A stretch of DNA of 21,517 nucleotides from an uncultured Prevotella sp. (GTDB lineage: Bacteria; Bacteroidota; Bacteroidia; Bacteroidales; Bacteroidaceae). The stretch spans positions 1-21,517 of the forward strand of contig UQHJ01000042.1 of NCBI GenBank assembly GCA_900540885.1, given 5' to 3'. The notes under the pieces were generated by a model. The model saw nothing but the letters and a program-made list of their open reading frames with translations, did not search any database and had not been told where the DNA came from. Shown one piece after another: positions 8,323-14,489 of the stretch (position 1 is its first letter; every line of letters starts with the position of its first letter). The position numbers were made by a program, and so were the translations under genes.

Positions 8323-8357
8323 AAAGAGCTGAGAAGCGTGATACTTCTCAACTCTTT
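8323..8357 (-). terminator. Terminator-like hairpin after the ettA transcript
   Basis: AGAGCTGAGAAG (8325-8336) pairs with CTTCTCAACTCT (8344-8355), 11 of 12 positions, with a 7-base loop; flanking A/T pairs extend it. On the minus strand the downstream bases CTCTTTCTATATC give a weak T-rich tail. It would end transcription from ettA and the relic at 8363-8491 before the esterase gene. Confidence 0.55.
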
Positions 8358-8362
8358 ATTTA

Positions 8363-8491
8363 TTAGAAGATAACTTTTCGTCCTTTACTGACGTAAACAC
8401 TGCCTTTCGCTGGAGCGGTGACATGGTGGTCACTTATGTCGTAAAGTAGAGCGTTTTTACCCGCTCGAATCGTTACAGAGCCATGTAAGCT
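8363..8491 (-). pseudogene. Relic C-terminus of a secreted Bacteroidales protein (sorting-tail-like), 42 codons
   Basis: A minus-strand frame without start codon ends at the TAA at 8363-8365 and encodes GSVTIRAGKNALLYDISDHH followed by VTAPAKGSVYVSKGRKVIF. Its pattern resembles the YDLxGRRV...KGVYVxxGKKVxxK tails at the C-terminus of many secreted Bacteroidales proteins. An in-frame TAA lies just before its first codon and ettA ends 21 bases further on. Nothing of the parent protein remains, so this is most likely a deletion remnant. The match is a pattern I recognise, not an alignment. Confidence 0.5.
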
Positions 8492-8511
8492 TTAAGAATC
8501 ACCTATATGGA

Positions 8512-10206
8512 TTAGTCATCAAGTTTGCGGTAGCGAATGCGCTTAGGCTCCTCAAGGCCGAGGCGCTTGGCTTTGTTGATCTCGTAGTCCGTATATGAAC
8601 CTTCGAAGAAGAAGACATTGCCATTGCCCTCGAAGGCAAGAATGTGGGTACAAATACGATCAAGGAACCAACGGTCGTGGCTAATCACAACGGCACAGCC
8701 GGCAAAGGCTTCCAAGCCCTCTTCGAGTGCACGAAGCGTGTTTACGTCGATGTCGTTGGTAGGCTCATCGAGCAACAATACGTTGCCCTCCTGCTTCAAG
8801 GCTAAGGCCAACTGCAAGCGGTTGCGCTCACCACCTGAAAGTACACCACACTTCTTCTCTTGGTCAGCACCAGCAAAGTTGAAACGGCTGAGGTAGGCAC
8901 GCGCGTTGATGTCGCGACCGCCCATGCGCATAAGTTCGCTGCCACCGCTGATTACTTCGTAAACCGTCTTTTCGGGGTCAATGTCTTTGTGTTGTTGGTC
9001 AACGTAGGCCAACTTAACCGTTTCACCCATTTCGAACGTACCAGCATCGGGCTTATCAAGTCCCATAATAAGGCGGAAGAGTGTAGTCTTACCCACACCA
9101 TTCGGACCGATTACGCCGACAATGCCTGCAGGGGGAAGCGTGAAGTCAAGGTCTTTGTAAAGCACCTTATCACCAAAGGCTTTTGATACACCATGTGCTT
9201 CGATTACTTTGTTGCCCAAGCGTGGGCCATTCGGTATGAAGATTTCGAGTTTCTGCTCCTTCTCCTTTTGGTCTTCGTTCAGCAACTTGTCGTAAGAGTT
9301 CAAACGCGCCTTACCCTTCGCTTGACGCGCCTTAGGAGCCATGCGCACCCATTCCAACTCACGTTCGAGCGTCTTGCGGCGCTTGCTGGCCACTTTCTCT
9401 TCCTGCTCCATGCGTTTGCTCTTTTGTTCGAGCCATGAAGAGTAGTTGCCCTTCCAAGGAATGCCTTCGCCACGGTCGAGCTCGAGTATCCAGCCTGCTA
9501 CGTCGTCAAGGAAGTAGCGGTCGTGGGTCACAGCGATGACCGTACCCTCGTATTGGTTGAGGTGTTGTTCCAACCAGTCAATACTTTCGGCATCAAGGTG
9601 GTTGGTAGGTTCGTCGAGCAGTAGCACGTCAGGCTTTTGGAGCAACAAACGGCAGAGCGCAACACGACGACGCTCACCTCCTGAGAGGTGCTCAGCCTTT
9701 TGGTCGGCAGGCGGAAGGCGAAGCGCGTCCATAGCACGCTCGAGTCGGCTGTCGAGGTTCCAAGCGTCAGTGGCATCGAGTATATCTTGCAACTCACCTT
9801 GGCGTGCAAAGAGTTGGTTCATCTTGTCCTCGTTCTCATAATACTCTGGCAAGCCAAACTTTTGGTTAATCTCTTCGTACTCAGCCAAGGCATCAACAAC
9901 GCTTTGAACACCCTCCTGTACGATTTCTTTCACCGTCTTTTGATCGTCGAGGTGAGGGTCCTGTGGCAGATAGCCCACGGTGTAACCTGGTGAGAACACT
10001 ACTTCACCTTGATAGTCGTTGTCAAGGCCTGCGATGATCTTCATCAACGTTGACTTACCCGCACCATTCAGACCGATGATACCGATCTTAGCTCCGTAAA
10101 AGAAACTGAGGTAAATGTTTTTAAGTACCTGCTTGTTATTTTGTTTGATGGTCTTTGACAGACCTACCATAGAGAAGATAATCTTCTTGTCGTCTACTGT
10201 GGCCAT
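8512..10206 (-). CDS. ettA: ABC-F protein EttA (energy-dependent translational throttle)
   Basis: EttA binds the ribosomal E site and gates entry into the elongation cycle according to the ATP/ADP balance. The 564-residue protein has two ABC domains and no membrane segment. The first has Walker A GLNGAGKST (45-53), LSGGERRR (174-181) and DEPTNHLD (198-205). The second has GPNGVGKTT (367-375), LSGGERNR and DEPTNDID. Between them is a charged helical linker at about 260-315 (KRRKTLERELEWVRMAPKAR), the P-site tRNA interaction motif. Its length and the WVRMAPKARQAK segment are typical of EttA rather than of other ABC-F groups. No canonical SD precedes the ATG, as is common in Bacteroidota. A short 8-bp repeat array lies upstream. 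Confidence 0.95.
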   Translation of the reverse strand: MATVDDKKIIFSMVGLSKTIKQNNKQVLKNIYLSFFYGAKIGIIGLNGAGKSTLMKIIAGLDNDYQGEVVFSPGYTVGYLPQDPHLDDQKTVKEIVQEGVQSVVDALAEYEEINQKFGLPEYYENEDKMNQLFARQGELQDILDATDAWNLDSRLERAMDALRLPPADQKAEHLSGGERRRVALCRLLLQKPDVLLLDEPTNHLDAESIDWLEQHLNQYEGTVIAVTHDRYFLDDVAGWILELDRGEGIPWKGNYSSWLEQKSKRMEQEEKVASKRRKTLERELEWVRMAPKARQAKGKARLNSYDKLLNEDQKEKEQKLEIFIPNGPRLGNKVIEAHGVSKAFGDKVLYKDLDFTLPPAGIVGVIGPNGVGKTTLFRLIMGLDKPDAGTFEMGETVKLAYVDQQHKDIDPEKTVYEVISGGSELMRMGGRDINARAYLSRFNFAGADQEKKCGVLSGGERNRLQLALALKQEGNVLLLDEPTNDIDVNTLRALEEGLEAFAGCAVVISHDRWFLDRICTHILAFEGNGNVFFFEGSYTDYEINKAKRLGLEEPKRIRYRKLDD

Positions 10207-10217
10207 AGGAGGTTAAT

Positions 10218-10257
10218 GTGCAAATGTGAGAATGTGAGAATGTGAGATTGTGAGAAT
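10218..10257. repeat. 8-bp tandem repeat array upstream of ettA
   Basis: Five consecutive 8-base units: GTGCAAAT, GTGAGAAT, GTGAGAAT, GTGAGATT, GTGAGAAT. The first two units, plus one base, are identical to the start of the array at 16211 between lysS and gpsA. It begins 11 bases upstream of the ettA start codon, so it would lie in the 5' untranslated region. No function is evident. Confidence 0.7.
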
Positions 10258-10309
10258 GATTGATTAATGCGTAAATGCTACGCCTTTCAGCGAATGTTCA
10301 CATTGATAA

Positions 10310-10720
10310 TTATTTCTTCTTCAATGTTATGATTACGTTGCCGTTGGCATCTTTGAGCAACATCTCGTTGCCCTTTACTTCAGAGGATTTTACCTTGCTG
10401 AGTGCGTCCATGAAGCGGCTCTCGTAAGTATCGTCGGGGCAGAGCATACGCGTCATGCCCATCTTAGAGAAGTTGGGTTTGCCGTTAGCAAAGTCCTTTA
10501 AGTTGATTTCGCCCGTTAGGCGATTGCAACCTGTGAAACCATAGACGTGGCCTTTAGAGGTGTCGAAACCTAAGAAAGGCGTTTCATCACTGGGCGTAAT
10601 ATTCTGACCATTCAAGTTCGTTACGCTCCATTCGCCAGCTACGGTGTAGGCTGACTTACTTGTAGCACACGATGCTAAGAGCAGCATGGTGGCGGGAATG
10701 ATATAAAGTATCTTTTTCAT
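10310..10720 (-). CDS. META-domain (HslJ-like) lipoprotein
   Basis: A 136-residue envelope protein. The signal peptide ends in a lipobox, LLAS-C, with the lipidated cysteine at residue 18. From about residue 28 it is a single META domain: GEWSVTNLNG, the central GFTGCNRLTGEINL, and MTRMLCPDDTYESRFMDAL. The HslJ/META family is linked in enterobacteria to novobiocin tolerance and stress, but the activity is not defined. It lies 21 bases downstream of the ATPase-like gene on the same strand, so the two may share a transcript, although they have no known functional link. Confidence 0.9.
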   Translation of the reverse strand: MKKILYIIPATMLLLASCATSKSAYTVAGEWSVTNLNGQNITPSDETPFLGFDTSKGHVYGFTGCNRLTGEINLKDFANGKPNFSKMGMTRMLCPDDTYESRFMDALSKVKSSEVKGNEMLLKDANGNVIITLKKK

Positions 10721-10741
10721 ATCGTATGTAATTATAGTGTT

Positions 10742-12310
10742 TTATTCAATCACCCAATCAGTGATATTGCCCTTTTCACTGTCAAAGTTTACGCCTACTT
10801 TCGTTACGGGCAAGGGACTGAGGCTAAAGCGCTCGCGATAATGCTTTAGGTTAATTTGTTGCATAGCCGTTTGAGCGTCTTTATTAAGTTTGAGCTCAAG
10901 TAAGTAAATGCGCGTTCGCGTCATCAATACCATGTCGATACGGCCATGCGGGGTATGCACCTCAACGTCGACCATGTAGTGCGTGAGCAGTGTGAAGATG
11001 ATAAACAACGTTTGCTGATAGTGTCCCTCGTAATTCTTTACATTACAGTAAGGCACCGTGCAGAGAAAATCCTGCAACAAGTGTAGCGCGCCGTCCATAT
11101 CATCGTTGAGAATCAAGTCAGCCATTTCGGCTATGGTGACACCGCCCTGTTGTGCCTTCATGCCTTCTAAGTAGTTAGGTAGGAGGTTGCGGAAGAGACC
11201 GATGCGAATTTCGCGGTTGGGGAGGTCGAGCGTGTAAAGTTCCGTACGCGTGTTGTAATCCTTAATGGTTAAGTAACCACTCTGATAGAGTAACGGCACC
11301 AATGTCGTCATACTTTCGGTAGGTGAATCAAAATCACTCTTTAAGCATTTGGACGGGCCAAGTTGGTTGGGCAACACGTTGAACTTACGCATCATTTCGA
11401 GCAGGTAAGTAGGCGTACCTGTTGAGAACCAATAAGGGTCTAAATTGCCATTTGTAAAGGCAGCGAGTAGACTAAAGGGGTTGAACACATCGGGCGAGGG
11501 CCAGGTGAAGTGATAACCATCGTAATTGGTTGTAATGGCCTCAAGCGTTTCGTCATAAGTTTTGCCCAAGCGTTCGGCTAAGGAGGCAATGTCTACTTGC
11601 AATTGATTTTCCACCTCATCCTTCGTAATGCCGCAGAGTCCTGCATATTCGGGCTGCATGCTGATATTGTTAATATTATTCAGCTCGCTGAATATGCTCA
11701 CTTGTGAGAACTTCGTTATACCAGTTATGAAGACAAAACGCAGATAAGGGTCGGCGTCTTTGATTGGACTATAGAAGTTGCGCATTACCTGACGCAGCTG
11801 GGTAAGGTTCTCCTTCTCATGCACGACATCGAGCAGTGGCGCATCGTATTCGTCAATCAGTAGCACCACTTGCTTGCCCGTTTGTTGGTAGGCGGTTTGA
11901 ATGAGATTGAGCAATCGAGTATTGCAGAGAGAACTTTGGGACTCTATGCCAAAAAGTTTTTCTTTTTCAGAAAGTAAAAAGCTAAGATGACTTTCTAACT
12001 GCTCTTTATCCATGAACTTCCCACCAGCTAAGCTGAAGTGTAATACTGGGTAGGCGGTCCACTCCTTTTCCAACTTTTCGATAGCAAGGCCTTCAAAGAG
12101 TTCCTTCTTACCCTCGAAGTAGCTCTTTAAGGTCGACACCAACAATGATTTACCAAAACGACGCGGGCGACTAAGGAATACATAAGGTGATGCTCCATGC
12201 GTCATGCGGTAAATGTATGCCGTCTTATCAAGATAGAGCATATCCCCCTTGCGTATCTTCTCGAAAGTCTGAATGCCCAAAGGGTAAAGTCGTGGTATTT
12301 GGTTTATCAT
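10742..12310 (-). CDS. AAA-ATPase-like protein with C-terminal PD-(D/E)XK nuclease domain
   Basis: A 522-residue protein with the architecture common in Bacteroidales and anaerobes (AAA-ATPase-like domain plus a DUF1703-type nuclease fold). The P-loop is degenerate: SRPRRFGKS at 47-55 keeps GKS but lacks the first glycine. Walker B is VVLLIDEYD (148-156). The sensor-like segment FVFITGITKFSQVSIFSELNN follows. The C-terminal nuclease-type motifs are GRID (D459) and LLELK (472-474), then KDAQTAMQQI. The family is often present in many copies per genome, and a role with mobile DNA has been suggested but not shown. The 131-bp inverted-repeat element lies directly upstream of its start. Confidence 0.88.
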   Translation of the reverse strand: MINQIPRLYPLGIQTFEKIRKGDMLYLDKTAYIYRMTHGASPYVFLSRPRRFGKSLLVSTLKSYFEGKKELFEGLAIEKLEKEWTAYPVLHFSLAGGKFMDKEQLESHLSFLLSEKEKLFGIESQSSLCNTRLLNLIQTAYQQTGKQVVLLIDEYDAPLLDVVHEKENLTQLRQVMRNFYSPIKDADPYLRFVFITGITKFSQVSIFSELNNINNISMQPEYAGLCGITKDEVENQLQVDIASLAERLGKTYDETLEAITTNYDGYHFTWPSPDVFNPFSLLAAFTNGNLDPYWFSTGTPTYLLEMMRKFNVLPNQLGPSKCLKSDFDSPTESMTTLVPLLYQSGYLTIKDYNTRTELYTLDLPNREIRIGLFRNLLPNYLEGMKAQQGGVTIAEMADLILNDDMDGALHLLQDFLCTVPYCNVKNYEGHYQQTLFIIFTLLTHYMVDVEVHTPHGRIDMVLMTRTRIYLLELKLNKDAQTAMQQINLKHYRERFSLSPLPVTKVGVNFDSEKGNITDWVIE

Positions 12311-12342
12311 AATGCCAAAGTTTATTTTTAGTAGATGTCAAA

Positions 12343-12473
12343 ATTATTTTAATATCAAAAGTTACTCTATCAGAATGCTGTTTTTCCATTGTATGAAGAA
12401 ACATAGCGGGCTATGTGACTGAATGAAAAGGAAAGAACTGCGCCAGAGGGAGTGCTTTTGAAATTAAAATAAT
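12343..12473. repeat. 131-bp inverted-repeat (MITE-like) element upstream of the ATPase-like gene
   Basis: The left end ATTATTTTAATATCAAAAG (12343-12361) is nearly identical to the reverse complement of the right end, ATTATTTTAATTTCAAAAG. The match continues through ACTC after a one-base gap, about 24 bp per end. The centre holds a perfect hairpin, ACATAG-CGGG-CTATGT (12401-12416). The parts between are also loosely self-complementary, so the whole element could fold into one long hairpin. No target duplication is clear and no reading frame is inside. It could be a non-autonomous element or a structured intergenic repeat. Confidence 0.62.
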
Positions 12474-12512
12474 ACAGAACACTAATTATAAGAAATAATT
12501 TTGAACACCTAC

Positions 12513-13562
12513 TTATTGCATTGGGTTCCACCCTTGTGCTTTGAGGTCGAACTCGTTGCCGTCGCGTGTGATGAGCTTTGCGCCCAGTTCGGGACGCGTG
12601 ATGTGGCCAATCACCTTGATGTCATCCAATTGTTCCACCTTCTCATGGTCAGTCAACGGAACGGTGAAGAGCAATTCATAATCCTCACCTCCATTGAGCG
12701 CGGCGGTGTAGACGTTCATATTAAACTCCTCAGCCGTAACGGCCGTTTGGTAGTCGATAGGAATACGCTCTTCATAGATGCGGCAGCCCGTATGGCTTTG
12801 TTTGCAGATGTGCATGGCCTCAGACGATAGTCCGTCGCTAATGTCCATCATTGATGTAGGACGAATGCCCGCTTCGTGGAGGCGTTGGATAATGTCGCGA
12901 CGCGCCTCAGGCTTGAGCAATCGCTCAATGAGATATTCGCGACCAGAGAAGTCAGGTTGTGCAGCCGTCTCAGGGTTCGACTTTTGTGACTCAAAGATTC
13001 GCTTCTCGCGTTCCATGAGTTGTAGCCCCATATAAGCAGCTCCCAAGTTGCCGCTCACGCAGATGAGGTCGGTATCTTTTGCTCCCGAACGATAAACAAT
13101 CTCCTCTGCTTGTGCTTCGCCAATGCAAGTAATGCTGATGGCTAATCCCGTAAGCGAAGTAGTCGTATCACCTCCTACGATGTCTACTCCGTGACGCTCG
13201 CAAGCTAATCGAATGCCTGCATAAAGTTCGTCAAGATGTTCCACCTTAAAGCGTCGCCCCACGGCGATGCTTACTAAGAGCTGACGGGGCGTACCATTCA
13301 TGGCATAAACGTCAGAAAGGTTGACCATAGCCGCTTTGTAGCCCAAGTGTTTGAGAGGCGTGTAGGTGAGGTCGAAGTGAATGCCCTCCATGAGCATGTC
13401 GGTCGTGACCAAAAGTCGTCGAGGGTCGGCAGCCTCAGAGCTATATTGCAGTACGGCACAATCATCGCCCACGCCACGCAGCGTAGAAGCATTGCGAAGT
13501 TCAAGTCCTTCCGTCATGCGGTCAATCAGACCAAATTCACCTAATGTAGAGATATCTGTCAT
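12513..13562 (-). CDS. thiL: Thiamine-monophosphate kinase
   Basis: ThiL phosphorylates thiamine monophosphate with ATP to form thiamine diphosphate, the last step of the cytosolic thiamine pathway. The 349-residue protein belongs to the PurM-like ATP-grasp-fold group. The motifs are in order: RGVGDDCAVL (GDD at 32-34), VTTDMLMEGIHF (52-63), NLSDVYAMNGTP (81-92), GGDTT (130-134), and late in the chain MMDISDGLSSE and NGGEDYELLFT. All metal- and nucleotide-binding aspartates are present. It starts 27 bases after the beta-barrel gene, possibly in one transcript. No thiamine riboswitch was found upstream and no other thiamine gene is in the window. Confidence 0.96.
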   Translation of the reverse strand: MTDISTLGEFGLIDRMTEGLELRNASTLRGVGDDCAVLQYSSEAADPRRLLVTTDMLMEGIHFDLTYTPLKHLGYKAAMVNLSDVYAMNGTPRQLLVSIAVGRRFKVEHLDELYAGIRLACERHGVDIVGGDTTTSLTGLAISITCIGEAQAEEIVYRSGAKDTDLICVSGNLGAAYMGLQLMEREKRIFESQKSNPETAAQPDFSGREYLIERLLKPEARRDIIQRLHEAGIRPTSMMDISDGLSSEAMHICKQSHTGCRIYEERIPIDYQTAVTAEEFNMNVYTAALNGGEDYELLFTVPLTDHEKVEQLDDIKVIGHITRPELGAKLITRDGNEFDLKAQGWNPMQ

Positions 13563-13589
13563 TTTGCTTACGTGTTCTTTCTTAATGCT

Positions 13590-14069
13590 TTAGAAGTAGA
13601 AACCCAATCCAATGCGTGCGCCCACAGTGCTCTTCTTAGAGAAAGAGTCGAGCGACATCTTGTAGTATAGAGAAGGCTCAATGGTGATGTAGCGGTTAAC
13701 GAAGAAGGCATACCCTACTTCTAAGGGAATTTGTACATCGTTGTCAGAGGGCGTGTAGTGTACATAGTCAGCGCCAGCACCTAAGTAAACGCCACATTGG
13801 TCGAAGTAATATCTAACGCCCGCACCAATTGAAACGTCATCGATTTGTTTCGTATGATCGTATGTTACCGTTCCGCGTAACATAAAGCAGTCACCCATAA
13901 AGTAGCCTGCAGTGGCATCTAAGCCAAAGCGGAACTTTTGATCGCTGCTATAAGATAGTCCGAGTCCTGACAAAGAGGCGCCTACATATTTCGTGCCTTT
14001 AGCAAATTGAGCATTGGCTGTGTTTACTCCTACGATGAGCAGAAGAAGTGCAAAGAGTATCTTTTTCAT
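13590..14069 (-). CDS. Small outer-membrane beta-barrel protein
   Basis: A 159-residue exported protein. The signal peptide is MKKILFALLLLIVGVNTANA, cleaved before Gln21. The rest is made of alternating-polarity strands rich in Gly and aromatic residues (FGLDATAGYFMG, VSIGAGVRYYF, GVYLGAGADYVHY, ITIEPSLYYKMSL). It ends VGARIGLGFYF with a terminal phenylalanine, as expected for an 8-strand barrel recognised by the Bam machinery. It resembles the OmpW/OmpA-like porin family found throughout Bacteroidota; the ligand is unknown. It is transcribed away from lysS, with one full promoter and one extra -7 box in the repeat-rich region upstream. Confidence 0.85.
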   Translation of the reverse strand: MKKILFALLLLIVGVNTANAQFAKGTKYVGASLSGLGLSYSSDQKFRFGLDATAGYFMGDCFMLRGTVTYDHTKQIDDVSIGAGVRYYFDQCGVYLGAGADYVHYTPSDNDVQIPLEVGYAFFVNRYITIEPSLYYKMSLDSFSKKSTVGARIGLGFYF

Positions 14070-14138
14070 ATTGAGTATTGTTTGTTAGCTGTAAAGAATA
14101 TAATAACGAGTATAAATTCTATCCCTTCCTTCTTATTT

Positions 14139-14220
14139 TGCAAAGATAATGCAAGACGAATGCAGAACGTCAAGCTTGCTTGAACGCTATGCTGAGCCGC
14201 AGCCTATCTTATGCAAAGAT
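14139..14220. repeat. Promoter-bearing hairpin repeat, copy A
   Basis: The left flank TGCAAAGATAATGCAAGACG (14139-14158) and the right flank TGAGCCGCAGCCTATCTTAT followed by GCAAAG match the flanks of copies B and C. Between them is an imperfect dyad built on CGTCAAGC ... GCTTGAACG. The left flank contains CAAAGATA (14141-14148), which on the minus strand is the -7 box TATCTTTG aimed at the beta-barrel gene; no good -33 box accompanies it. The right flank overlaps the left flank of copy B. Confidence 0.65.
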
Positions 14221-14301
14221 AGTGCAAGGCGAGAGAAGTACAAAACGAAAACCTAAAAGTTTTCAATTTGTACTTCCGAGCCACTTATTTTATGTAAAGA
14301 C
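14206..14301. repeat. Promoter-bearing hairpin repeat, copy B
   Basis: The left flank at 14212-14233 contains TGCAAAGATAGTGCAAGGCG and differs at one of 22 bases from the inverse of copy C. A hairpin follows: GAAGTACAAAACGAAAAC (14235-14252) pairs with GTTTTCAATTTGTACTTC (14259-14276), 16 of 18 positions, 6-base loop. CGAGCC and TTATTTTATGTAAAG follow. Stem sequence differs from the other copies while pairing is kept. Confidence 0.68.
14214..14244 (-). promoter_or_regulatory. Promoter for the beta-barrel gene (within repeat copy B)
   Basis: On the minus strand TTTG (14241-14244), exactly 19 bases, then TATCTTTG (14214-14221): a perfect match to the Bacteroidota consensus. The transcript would start about 140 bases before the beta-barrel start codon. 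The -33 box lies in the arm of the repeat hairpin. Confidence 0.6.
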
Positions 14302-14344
14302 AGCACAAGGTACGAATTTAGGCAAATTGCAATTAGGCAGACTA

Positions 14345-14377
14345 TTTGCTGTTTTCAAACTTTCTGCAGTATCTTTG
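14345..14377 (+). promoter_or_regulatory. Possible upstream lysS promoter (within repeat copy C)
   Basis: TTTG (14345-14348), 21 bases, then TATCTTTG (14370-14377). The spacing is two bases longer than ideal, so this is a weaker candidate than the promoter at 14431-14461. Confidence 0.35.
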
Positions 14378-14464
14378 AATAAGATACGCGGCGGCTCGGC
14401 AATGCAAAATGAAAGTTTTCCGACTTTCATTTTGCATTGCGCTCGCCTTGCAGTATCTTTGCAG
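14364..14464. repeat. Promoter-bearing hairpin repeat, copy C (inverted)
   Basis: In inverse orientation this copy has the same layout as A and B. The flank at 14442-14463 matches copy B inverted at 21 of 22 bases. The other flank contains GATACGCGGCGGCTCG, matching copy A inverted. The hairpin is perfect: 17 bases GCAATGCAAAATGAAAG (14399-14415) pair with 14424-14440 around an 8-base loop. Confidence 0.7.
14431..14461 (+). promoter_or_regulatory. Main lysS promoter (within repeat copy C)
   Basis: TTTG (14431-14434), exactly 19 bases, then TATCTTTG (14454-14461): a perfect Bacteroidota -33/-7 promoter. The start would be near 14467, about 23 bases before the lysS ATG at 14490. The leader is A-rich and has no strong SD. 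Confidence 0.75.
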
Positions 14465-14489
14465 ACAAAATCATAAAAAAATAAAATAA

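Noticed and set aside
10207..10240. AGGAGG followed by ATG on the plus strand as the start of a small gene
   Set aside because: The frame is only nine codons long and consists of the 8-bp repeat array.
13563..14489. Thiamine (TPP) riboswitch upstream of thiL or the barrel gene
   Set aside because: No CTGAGA-type core or thi-box pattern was found; the structures there are the promoter-bearing repeats.
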